DNA from: JADHOX01 sp038120515
GTDB lineage: Bacteria; Pseudomonadota; Alphaproteobacteria; Rickettsiales; JABIRX01
Direction: 5' to 3'
NCBI GenBank assembly: GCA_038120515.1
Contig: JAYOLW010000026.1
Location: forward strand, 1 to 19,086
DNA length: 19,086 nucleotides
The notes beneath the pieces were generated by a model. That model was not told the origin of the DNA. It saw only the letters and a program-made list of their open reading frames with translations, and did not search any database. Shown here piece after piece: positions 1 to 6,418 of this stretch. Positions within the stretch are counted from its first letter, which is position 1, and each line of letters begins with the position of its first letter. A program made the translations under genes and the position numbers.

Positions 1-140
1 AATGTTGCTTTGATTGCTTTATCACTATCCAATTTAAAAACAATATAATCATTAAGACCTGATTCCGATAATTGCTTTTTGATAATTTCAGATTCAGAAA
101 TATTTAATCTACAACCGAAGGTTACTACTTGATTTGACAT
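1..140 (-). CDS. mtaB: tRNA methylthiotransferase MtaB, N-terminal fragment
   Basis: This is the first 46 codons of a gene that runs off the left edge. It starts at the ATG on the minus strand at 138-140. The translation contains TFGCRLNISESE at residues 7-18. This matches the opening of the UPF0004 (MTTase) domain in MtaB/MiaB-type radical-SAM enzymes, whose first conserved cysteine (here Cys10) helps hold the auxiliary 4Fe-4S cluster. The GCRLN form, rather than the GCQMN of MiaB, points to MtaB, which methylthiolates t6A37 to ms2t6A in tRNAs reading ANN codons. The radical-SAM CxxxCxxC motif and TRAM domain lie outside the window, so the call rests on the N-terminus alone. It is separated from nrdB by the nrdAB terminator and probably has its own promoter. 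Confidence 0.8.
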   Translation of the reverse strand, partial: MSNQVVTFGCRLNISESEIIKKQLSESGLNDYIVFKLDSDKAIKAT

Positions 141-160
141 GATCACTTATAAACAGCTTG

Positions 161-188
161 ATAATATAGGCATTAAACCAAGCTGCAA
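161..188 (-). promoter_or_regulatory. Candidate promoter for mtaB
   Basis: On the minus strand there is a TTGCAG -35 hexamer (183-188), a 16-nt spacer and a TATTAT -10 hexamer (161-166). Transcription would start about 15 nt upstream of the mtaB ATG. It lies just beyond the nrdAB terminator, where a new promoter would be expected. Chance matches are common in DNA this AT-rich. Confidence 0.35.
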
Positions 189-234
189 GTGGAAAAGCAA
201 GGTATCTTAAATACTAATAGGGGTCTAGGAATCT

Positions 235-259
235 AAAAAGGCTGGTATAATTACCAGCC
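235..259 (-). terminator. Rho-independent terminator of nrdAB
   Basis: On the minus strand an 8-bp perfect stem (GGCTGGTA pairing with TACCAGCC, 240-259) with a 4-nt loop is followed at once by five T residues (239-235). It begins 23 nt after the nrdB stop. On the plus strand there is no T-run after the hairpin, so it acts in one direction, ending nrdAB transcription before mtaB. Its G+C-rich stem stands out in this AT-rich DNA. Confidence 0.85.
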
Positions 260-282
260 CATATTTAACTTTAGTTTATTTT

Positions 283-1254
283 TTAAGCCGCTTCAGCAAA
301 AACATCATCCCAGCTGCCTTTAGTAGCTGCTCTTGAATATTCTGTAACACGATTTTCAAAGAAATTTGTATGTTCAACACCATTTAAAATCTCATCTAAC
401 CAAGGCAATGGATTTTTGTCAGTCATATATATTTCTTTAAATCCAAGCTGCATAAGTCTTCTATCAGCAATATAGCGTATATATTGCTTTACTTCTCTTG
501 CGGTTAAACCTTCAACAGGACCAAGCTCAAAAGCAAGATCAATAAAAGCATCTTCCAAATGAACAATTGTTGTACAAGCATTGTAAATTCTACCTTTAAG
601 TTCATCATCATAGATTTCAGGATTTTCTTTGATGAATGTTCTAAAAAGTTTAATGATTGATTCTGTATGTAATGTTTCATCTCTTACTGACCAAGTTACA
701 ATTTGTCCCATTCCTTTCATTTTACCAAATCTTTGAAAATTTAATAAAATTACGAATGATGCAAATAATTGTAAACCTTCAGTAAAACCACCAAATACAG
801 CAAGAGTTGTTGCAATATCCTTTTTACTTTCACAACCAAACTGATTCATATAGTCATATTTGTCTTTCATTTCCTTATATTTTAGAAATGCAGAATATTC
901 AGTTTCTGGCATACCGATTGTATCTAACAAATGCGAATATGCAGCAATGTGAACAGTTTCCATATTGGAAAATGCAGATAACATCATTTGTACCTCAGTA
1001 GGTTTAAATACCTGAGAATAATGCTTCATATAACAATTATTTACTTCAATATCTGCTTGAGTAAAAAATCTAAATATTTGTGTAAGTAAGTGACGTTCTG
1101 ATTCTGTAAGATCTTTTTTCCAATCTTTAACATCATCAGCTAACGGAACTTCATCTGGAAGCCAGTGAACTTTTTGTTGCTTCTCCCAAGCCTCAAAAGC
1201 CCATGGGTAAGCAAAAGGTTTATATACAAGTGGTGAATCTAATAAACTAGGCAT
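283..1254 (-). CDS. nrdB: Ribonucleoside-diphosphate reductase, beta subunit (class Ia)
   Basis: NrdB is the radical-generating small subunit of aerobic ribonucleotide reductase. It makes a stable tyrosyl radical at a di-iron site and passes it to NrdA. All expected residues are visible in 323 aa: metal ligands Asp68, Glu99, His102 (ExxH), Glu159, Glu193 and His196 (second ExxH), and the radical Tyr106, placed as in E. coli NrdB (Y122). This makes it a tyrosyl-radical enzyme rather than the Phe-type class Ic. Tyr306 near the C-terminus fits the mobile tail tyrosine of the radical-transfer path, followed by the tail that docks in NrdA. There is no N-terminal ATP-cone. It lies 25 nt downstream of nrdA. 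An AGAGGA ribosome-binding site (1260-1265) sits 5 nt before the chosen ATG. A second out-of-frame ATG lies between them. Confidence 0.97.
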   Translation of the reverse strand: MPSLLDSPLVYKPFAYPWAFEAWEKQQKVHWLPDEVPLADDVKDWKKDLTESERHLLTQIFRFFTQADIEVNNCYMKHYSQVFKPTEVQMMLSAFSNMETVHIAAYSHLLDTIGMPETEYSAFLKYKEMKDKYDYMNQFGCESKKDIATTLAVFGGFTEGLQLFASFVILLNFQRFGKMKGMGQIVTWSVRDETLHTESIIKLFRTFIKENPEIYDDELKGRIYNACTTIVHLEDAFIDLAFELGPVEGLTAREVKQYIRYIADRRLMQLGFKEIYMTDKNPLPWLDEILNGVEHTNFFENRVTEYSRAATKGSWDDVFAEAA

Positions 1255-1259
1255 TTCAT

Positions 1260-1265
1260 TCCTCT
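1260..1265 (-). promoter_or_regulatory. Shine-Dalgarno site of nrdB
   Basis: AGAGGA on the minus strand, 5 nt before the nrdB ATG. It is one of the few strong ribosome-binding sites in the window and decides the nrdB start against the out-of-frame ATG at 1257-1259. Confidence 0.7.
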
Positions 1266-1279
1266 TTTCGATAATTAAT

Positions 1280-3163
1280 TTATTGACAAGCTAAGCATTC
1301 TTCATATTGATCCTGAACAGGCGCTTCATTATTTGCAGTGTCATCATTAGCCGCAAGTTTTTGGTCTTTAGCGACAAATTTAATATCTCTACGTTCAACC
1401 TTGTGAGAAACTTTCTCAGCTCTTTGAATTGAAGTAGATCTACAATAATAAAGACTTTTCATACCTTTTTTCCAAGCATCAAAATGAAGCTTATGTAACT
1501 CTTTTTTATGAACGTCACCAGGTAAGAATAAATTCATACTCTGAGCTTGATCAACATAAGGAGTTCTATCAGCACATAGTTCAATTAACCATTTCTGGTC
1601 AACTTCAGGGGCGGTTTTAAAAACAAGTTTTTCATGCTCATCAAGAAAATCAAGATGCTGAACTGAACCTTCATGCGTTGCAATTGATGACCAAGTTTCC
1701 TCATTATTTTTACCTTTCTCTTCAAGTAATTTTGTAAGATGTTTATTTCTTACAGCAAAAGAACCTGTAAGAGTTTTCTGCGTGTAAGAATTAGCAGCAT
1801 AAGGCTCTATTCCAGGTGAAGAATTACCAGCAATAATTGATATACTAGCTGTTGGAGCGATAGCTGTTTTGTATGAAAATCTTTGCTTAATTCCACATTC
1901 TTCAGCATCAAGGCATGATCCTTTTTCTTCTGCAAGCTTCACGCTTGCTGCATTTGCTTTTTCATTAATATGAACAAAAATCTTTTTATTCCAAACTTTT
2001 GCCATAGCTGATTCAAATGGCACTGACTTACTTTGAAGGAACGAATGTAGTCCCATAACACCTAATCCAACACTTCGTTCACGCATAGCTGAATATTTAG
2101 CCTTACTCATAGCCTCAGGTGCTTTTTGAATAAAATCCTCAAGAACATTATCTAAAAATCTCATTACATCTTCAATGAAATATTTGTTATCCTTCCATTC
2201 ATCATAATTTTCTAAATTAAGTGATGACAAACAACAAACCGCAGTTCTATTGTTACCAAGATGATCATTACCTGTTGGTAAAGTAATTTCTGAGCATAAG
2301 TTAGAAGTTTTAACTTTAAGATCTAATTTTTTATGATGCTCTGGCGCTAATTGATTAACCTTATCAATAAAAAGCATATAAGGCTCTCCTGTTTCAACTC
2401 TTGCAGTTAGAAGCTTAATCCATAAATCTCTGGCCTTAATTACTTGCATAACCTCACCATTGTTAGGCGATTTAAGTTCCCAATTATCTCCCTTTTCAAC
2501 AGCTTCCATAAAAGCATCAGAAATCACAACGCCATGATGAAGATTTAAACTTCTTCTATTGGTATCTCCACCAGTTGGTCTTCTAAGATCAATAAATTCT
2601 TCAATTTCTGGATGCTCGATCGGCAAATATACTGCAGCACTTCCTCTCCTTAAGCTTCCTTGCGAAATTGCTAATGTTTGTGAATCCATCACTTTAATAA
2701 ATGGAATAATCCCTGAAGTTTTACCATTACCTCTTACAGTTTCACCTATTGATCTTACATTTCCCCAATATGAACCGATACCACCACCACGTGATGCAAG
2801 CCAAACATTTTCATTCCATAAGCCAACAATATCCTCTAATGAATCATTTACCTCATTTAAAAAACAAGAAATCGGGAGACCTCTATCTGTACCACCATTA
2901 CTTAAAATTGGTGTTGATGGCATAAACCAATGATTAGAAATATAATTATATAATCTTTCTGAATGTGCCTCATTATCACCATAATATTTTGCAACACGCA
3001 TAAATAAATCCTGAAAATCTTCACCAGGCATTAAGTATCTATCTTTAAGAACAGCTTTTCCAAAATCAGTAATTTTGTTATCTCTCTCCTTGTTAATTTG
3101 TAGATTAGAAATTGGTAATTCAAAGTGACCTTCCTGGTCTAAATTATATTCTACATCTTTCAT
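1280..3163 (-). CDS. nrdA: Ribonucleoside-diphosphate reductase, alpha subunit (no ATP-cone)
   Basis: NrdA is the catalytic subunit that reduces NDPs to dNDPs. In the 627-aa product, Cys100 and Cys310 form the substrate-reducing pair. Asn288, Cys290 (thiyl radical) and Glu292 lie in the NLCSE motif. Tyr572-Tyr573 end the radical path, and the C-terminal CLACQ (Cys623, Cys626) relays electrons from thioredoxin or glutaredoxin. It is shorter than E. coli NrdA (761 aa) because the N-terminal ATP-cone that senses ATP/dATP is missing. An open frame continues upstream to a GTG at 3250, but that stretch runs through both NrdR boxes and encodes an implausible hydrophobic leader. The ATG at 3161-3163 has GGGA 6 nt upstream and gives a normal N-terminus; the ATG at 3173-3175 is less likely. 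First gene of the nrdAB operon. Confidence 0.96.
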   Translation of the reverse strand: MKDVEYNLDQEGHFELPISNLQINKERDNKITDFGKAVLKDRYLMPGEDFQDLFMRVAKYYGDNEAHSERLYNYISNHWFMPSTPILSNGGTDRGLPISCFLNEVNDSLEDIVGLWNENVWLASRGGGIGSYWGNVRSIGETVRGNGKTSGIIPFIKVMDSQTLAISQGSLRRGSAAVYLPIEHPEIEEFIDLRRPTGGDTNRRSLNLHHGVVISDAFMEAVEKGDNWELKSPNNGEVMQVIKARDLWIKLLTARVETGEPYMLFIDKVNQLAPEHHKKLDLKVKTSNLCSEITLPTGNDHLGNNRTAVCCLSSLNLENYDEWKDNKYFIEDVMRFLDNVLEDFIQKAPEAMSKAKYSAMRERSVGLGVMGLHSFLQSKSVPFESAMAKVWNKKIFVHINEKANAASVKLAEEKGSCLDAEECGIKQRFSYKTAIAPTASISIIAGNSSPGIEPYAANSYTQKTLTGSFAVRNKHLTKLLEEKGKNNEETWSSIATHEGSVQHLDFLDEHEKLVFKTAPEVDQKWLIELCADRTPYVDQAQSMNLFLPGDVHKKELHKLHFDAWKKGMKSLYYCRSTSIQRAEKVSHKVERRDIKFVAKDQKLAANDDTANNEAPVQDQYEECLACQ

Positions 3164-3201
3164 GCTAGTTCCCATATAAAAATTAAAAATCTTAACCCAA
3201 A

Positions 3202-3217
3202 ATACAACATATAGTAG
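3202..3217 (-). promoter_or_regulatory. NrdR box (gene-proximal)
   Basis: A 16-bp imperfect palindrome, ATACAACATATAGTAG on the plus strand, matches every core position of the known NrdR-box consensus (acaCwAtATaTwGtgt), about 12 of 16 overall. It lies 39 bp upstream of the nrdA ATG. Its centre is 32 bp (three helical turns) from the distal box, the usual spacing for cooperative binding of the NrdR repressor. Confidence 0.8.
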
Positions 3218-3233
3218 AAACGAGACTTTATCT

Positions 3234-3249
3234 ACACTATATGTAGTCA
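3234..3249 (-). promoter_or_regulatory. NrdR box (gene-distal)
   Basis: A 16-bp imperfect palindrome, ACACTATATGTAGTCA on the plus strand, matches about 13 of 16 positions of the NrdR-box consensus. With the proximal box it forms the standard tandem operator of ribonucleotide reductase genes, predicting repression of nrdAB by NrdR when dATP is high. The -35 and -10 hexamers are not clear, so whether the boxes overlap them is inferred. The nrdR gene is not in the window. Confidence 0.8.
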
Positions 3250-3351
3250 CATAATTAAACTTAAGATAAAATTTGTCTATTATATTTTTTTATTTTTTTT
3301 ACTTGAAAAAGTAAATTGCTGATCAGCCAAGGAATTTTTAAAAAATAAAAA

Positions 3352-3924
3352 TTATTTTAATCTTTGATCAATAATTATAAACTCAGAATTTGCGATTTTA
3401 TTATTAATCTCAATATCGAAAAAATTAATCTCAATTTTATTATTATTATAATCTAAGACATCTATTTTAGTTATCTTAAATGAATCATGTTGAAAATATA
3501 ATTTCATCTGCTTCACATCCTTCTTATTAGGCTTAGATACTGTAATAAAAGTACCAGATTCGTTAGTAATAAATTCTAGAATATTTAAATCTTTTTTTAA
3601 ATTTATATCAGCTTCTGCTAGCAATGAAGCTATAGAATCTTCAATATCTAAGAAGCTACTTTGCTCCAATTCTTTATCATAAAAAACAATAGTCTTGCCA
3701 TCAGAGATTATTTGAATTGGTTGCGATGAATAATCCCATTTAAACTTTCCAGGCTTTGATATTAAAATCTTACCTTCAGTAATATTTCCAAGCGAATCAA
3801 GTTGTAAAAAATTAGCTCTGAAAGTTTTAATATCATTCAAATAGTTCTCAACATCTTCAATAGTTTTAGCATTGGAGATAAAGCAAATATTTATTATTGT
3901 AATGAAAACGAAGAGAAATCTCAT
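3352..3924 (-). CDS. lolA: Outer-membrane lipoprotein carrier protein LolA
   Basis: LolA is the periplasmic chaperone that takes lipoproteins from the LolCDE exporter to the outer-membrane receptor LolB. The 190-aa product begins with a typical signal peptide (hydrophobic residues 3-15, predicted cleavage after SNA at about residue 19). The family pattern follows: TFRANFLQ near the mature N-terminus, then the ISKPGKFKWDY strand pair with the conserved Arg/Lys-Pro-Gly and Trp, and ISDGKTIVFYD. The length is normal for alphaproteobacterial LolA, which is sequence-divergent. The start ATG lies 4 nt after the folD stop, so the two are co-transcribed and probably translationally coupled. A weak GCTGATCAGC palindrome (3318-3327) lies beyond the stop but lacks an adjacent T-run, so I do not call it a terminator. 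Confidence 0.88.
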   Translation of the reverse strand: MRFLFVFITIINICFISNAKTIEDVENYLNDIKTFRANFLQLDSLGNITEGKILISKPGKFKWDYSSQPIQIISDGKTIVFYDKELEQSSFLDIEDSIASLLAEADINLKKDLNILEFITNESGTFITVSKPNKKDVKQMKLYFQHDSFKITKIDVLDYNNNKIEINFFDIEINNKIANSEFIIIDQRLK

Positions 3925-3928
3925 GACA

Positions 3929-4795
3929 TTAATTATTCTGATTAAGAAAAGCGATAATTGTATTATTCATAAGACATGCAACCGTCATAGGTCCAACACC
4001 GCCAGGAACTGGTGTAATATGAGCAACATGATCAACTAAATCATCGAAATCAACATCACCAACTAATCTTGATTTACCATCAACATCTGTAACTCTATTG
4101 ATGCCAACATCAATTACAATCGCACCCTTTTTAACATTTTTTTTATTTAAAATGCCAGGAATTCCAACTGCTGCAACTAAAATATCAGCATTTAAAGTAT
4201 GATTAGCAAGATTTTTAGTTTTTGAATGAACAATAGTAGTGGTACAATTTGCCTGAAGCAATAATTCAGCCATTGGCTTGCCAACTATATTTGATCTACC
4301 AACAATAACAGCATTTAACCCCGTCAAATCTTTATATATAGTTTTTAGAAGCATCATACAACCTTGAGGAGTACATGGTATTAACGAGCTTTGATATGTA
4401 TATAATCTTCCTGTGCTATTAGTATGAAATCCATCTACATCCTTATCTGGATCAATTGCATTAATTACATTTATATTTTTAATATGCTTAGGCAATGGTA
4501 GCTGCACTAATATACCATTAACATCAACATTATTGTTTAATTCTTTAATTTTATCAATTAGCTGTTCTTCAGTAATATCTAATGGCAGGCGAATAATCTC
4601 AGAATCAATACCTACATATTGAGCCTTTTTATCTTTATGCGAAACATAAACCGAGCTTGCAGGATCATCTCCAATAATAACAACCTTTAGACAAGGAACT
4701 TTAGCATATTGTTTTTTTATTTGATCGACTTTTAGCTTAAGAGATTCAATTAAATCATCAGCGATTTTTTTTCCATTAATTATAGTTGCACTCAT
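3929..4795 (-). CDS. folD: Bifunctional methylenetetrahydrofolate dehydrogenase / cyclohydrolase
   Basis: FolD converts 5,10-methylene-THF to 5,10-methenyl-THF with NADP+, then to 10-formyl-THF, supplying one-carbon units for purines and formyl-Met-tRNA. In 288 aa, the usual length, the signatures are complete: Tyr50 and catalytic Lys54 in YVSHK, Gln98 in VQLPLP, Asp121 in DVDGF, the PCTPQG loop (140-145), the dinucleotide-binding VIVGRSNIVGKP (163-174) and the C-terminal PVPGGVGPMT (262-271). These correspond to E. coli Y52, K56, Q100 and D123. It is the first gene of a two-gene unit with lolA and is divergent from the Bat operon across 123 bp in which no clear promoter hexamers stand out. 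Confidence 0.97.
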   Translation of the reverse strand: MSATIINGKKIADDLIESLKLKVDQIKKQYAKVPCLKVVIIGDDPASSVYVSHKDKKAQYVGIDSEIIRLPLDITEEQLIDKIKELNNNVDVNGILVQLPLPKHIKNINVINAIDPDKDVDGFHTNSTGRLYTYQSSLIPCTPQGCMMLLKTIYKDLTGLNAVIVGRSNIVGKPMAELLLQANCTTTIVHSKTKNLANHTLNADILVAAVGIPGILNKKNVKKGAIVIDVGINRVTDVDGKSRLVGDVDFDDLVDHVAHITPVPGGVGPMTVACLMNNTIIAFLNQNN

Positions 4796-4918
4796 AATAT
4801 TAATTATTAAATTATATTTTTTATATGTTTAAGCTATTTATCTTTTATTGAACAGTAGAAAATAATTAATTTTTACTCTTAATAATTTATTAAATTTGTG
4901 TTTTTAAAATAGATATTC

Positions 4919-5371
4919 ATGAATAATGAAAGCCTGCTAAATACAATTGAAGATATCTATGAAATTAGTGAAATAGGTATTTTTCCTCTTTCTCAAGTTA
5001 CCTTAATTCTACTATTTTCTATTTTTTTAGTATTGATTATTGGTTATTTAATAAGACAAAATTACCTAAACAAAAATCCATGGATTTTAGAATTAAAAAT
5101 AATCAAAAACGAACTTAAATCTAAAAATTCAATTTCACTTGATGAGCTTTCAATTTATATTAAGAAAATCGCTTCCTTAAAATATCATCATAATTTATTG
5201 AACAAACTTAATTTTGAGGAAATTATTAATTATCTAACCATAAATGAATCTAATCAAAATTTTCAAAAATTTTTAGCACCTCTGGCTGACCATCTTTATA
5301 AAAAAGATAATCACATTATCTCAGGACTAGAATATAATAATATTTTAAGAGTATTGCTAAAATGGATATAA
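4919..5371 (+). CDS. DUF4381-like small membrane protein of the Bat operon
   Basis: A 150-aa protein with one predicted membrane helix near the N-terminus (about residues 27-45) and a basic, helical cytoplasmic-type remainder. The size, topology and position immediately before a BatA gene fit the DUF4381 family, which lies between DUF58 and BatA in many proteobacterial Bat operons. The sequence is divergent and the family is assigned mainly from context. A Pro precedes the helix and a Trp follows it, as in that family. Its stop overlaps the batA start by 10 bp (ATG at 5362, TAA at 5369-5371), so translation is probably coupled. It is the first gene of the operon and has no strong ribosome-binding site. 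Biochemical function is unknown. Confidence 0.6.
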   Translation: MNNESLLNTIEDIYEISEIGIFPLSQVTLILLFSIFLVLIIGYLIRQNYLNKNPWILELKIIKNELKSKNSISLDELSIYIKKIASLKYHHNLLNKLNFEEIINYLTINESNQNFQKFLAPLADHLYKKDNHIISGLEYNNILRVLLKWI

Positions 5372-6417
5372 CTAAAATCTTTAACAAATCATTAGATTAT
5401 ATCTTTGAGCCTTTGCTAGGATTTAGTCTTCATGAAATTGAATTTAATAGACCTGAATTTTTATATCTAATTTTAATACCAATTTTTTGGTTTTTGTTCT
5501 TACAAAGAATTATTAAAATTCAAAAAAATGCTAATATTTTCATACCTTTTAAACATTTAGAGGAACTACAATCCAAATCTACAAAATTAACAATCTCATT
5601 TAGAACAATTTATATTTTTTTAATCTGGAGTTTACTTGCAATAGCTATGGCTGGACCGATTAAAATTGAAAACAAGCAATATACTGAAAAAAGCGGATAC
5701 AGAATTAGCTTAGTAATAGATACATCACTTTCTATGAATGCTTTAGATTTTTCTATTAATAAACAAAACTTAAAAACTAGATTAGATGTCATCAAAGAAG
5801 TAGTGACAGATTTTATTAATAAAAAAAACAATGACTTATTTGCATTAATTACTTTTGGCGATTATCCAGTACTTCAATCACCTATGACATTTAATCAATC
5901 TACTATTATTGAATTCTTACAACAAAGCTATGTTGGAGAATATGGAAATTCAACTGCAATGGGCGATGCTCTTGCGCTTGCTGTCGATAGTTTAAAACCA
6001 TACAAAAAATCTCGTATTATCATTCTGCTTACAGATGGGGCAAATAGCAGTGGAACATATTCACCAGAGATTATAGCACAAATAGCCAAGCAAGAAAATA
6101 TTCCAATTTATACAATTGGTATAGGAAAACAGGATAAAGTTCCCCTTCTTGTTGGCAATAATCAAATTAGATATGAATATTTACCTTTGGATGAAGAAAC
6201 TCTTAAAACAATATCAAATATTTCTAATGGTAAATATTACAAGGTATCAAATACAAAAGACCTAAAACAAGTTTATGCTGATATTTCAAAACTTACAAAA
6301 ATAAAAATCAAAAATCATGATAATCTGCTTATAACTTATTATCATTTTGAAATTTTATTAATTACATTATTGATGTTTATAACAGCCCATTTACTAAAAT
6401 TATTTAGAAAAGCCTGA
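5362..6417 (+). CDS. batA: VWA-domain membrane protein BatA
   Basis: BatA belongs to the Bat (Bacteroides aerotolerance) proteins, membrane-anchored von Willebrand A proteins thought to work with MoxR AAA+ ATPases in envelope stress or complex assembly. The 351-aa product has helices at about 34-50 and 82-98, a VWA domain (about 113-310) and a C-terminal helix (about 328-346). The metal-ion-dependent adhesion site is complete: Asp120, Ser122 and Ser124 (DTSLS), Thr198 and Asp225 (LTDG). It should therefore bind a divalent metal and a ligand. The conserved MAGP after the second helix is typical of BatA/BatB. It overlaps the upstream gene and is followed after one base by batB, so all are one transcript. 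The exact partner in this organism is not known. Confidence 0.85.
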   Translation: MDITKIFNKSLDYIFEPLLGFSLHEIEFNRPEFLYLILIPIFWFLFLQRIIKIQKNANIFIPFKHLEELQSKSTKLTISFRTIYIFLIWSLLAIAMAGPIKIENKQYTEKSGYRISLVIDTSLSMNALDFSINKQNLKTRLDVIKEVVTDFINKKNNDLFALITFGDYPVLQSPMTFNQSTIIEFLQQSYVGEYGNSTAMGDALALAVDSLKPYKKSRIIILLTDGANSSGTYSPEIIAQIAKQENIPIYTIGIGKQDKVPLLVGNNQIRYEYLPLDEETLKTISNISNGKYYKVSNTKDLKQVYADISKLTKIKIKNHDNLLITYYHFEILLITLLMFITAHLLKLFRKA

Positions 6418-6418
6418 T

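Noticed and set aside
807..1001. 64-codon plus-strand frame inside nrdB
   Set aside because: Antisense shadow of the NrdB metal-site region; no independent start signal or homology pattern.
2559..2933. 124-codon open frame on the plus strand inside nrdA
   Set aside because: It lies wholly antisense to the conserved catalytic part of nrdA, which explains its open length and composition. No family pattern is seen.
3311..3345. Palindrome GCTGATCAGC and nearby T-rich tracts as a lolA terminator
   Set aside because: The stem has almost no room for a loop and the T-run does not directly follow it on the minus strand, so the case is too weak.
4796..4918. Divergent promoters between folD and the Bat operon
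   Set aside because: Promoters must exist here, but in this almost pure A/T stretch no hexamer pair with good spacing stands out, so no position is claimed.
5610..5831. 73-codon minus-strand frame inside batA
   Set aside because: Antisense to the BatA helix and the start of its VWA domain; the hydrophobic look is a mirror of the membrane segment.
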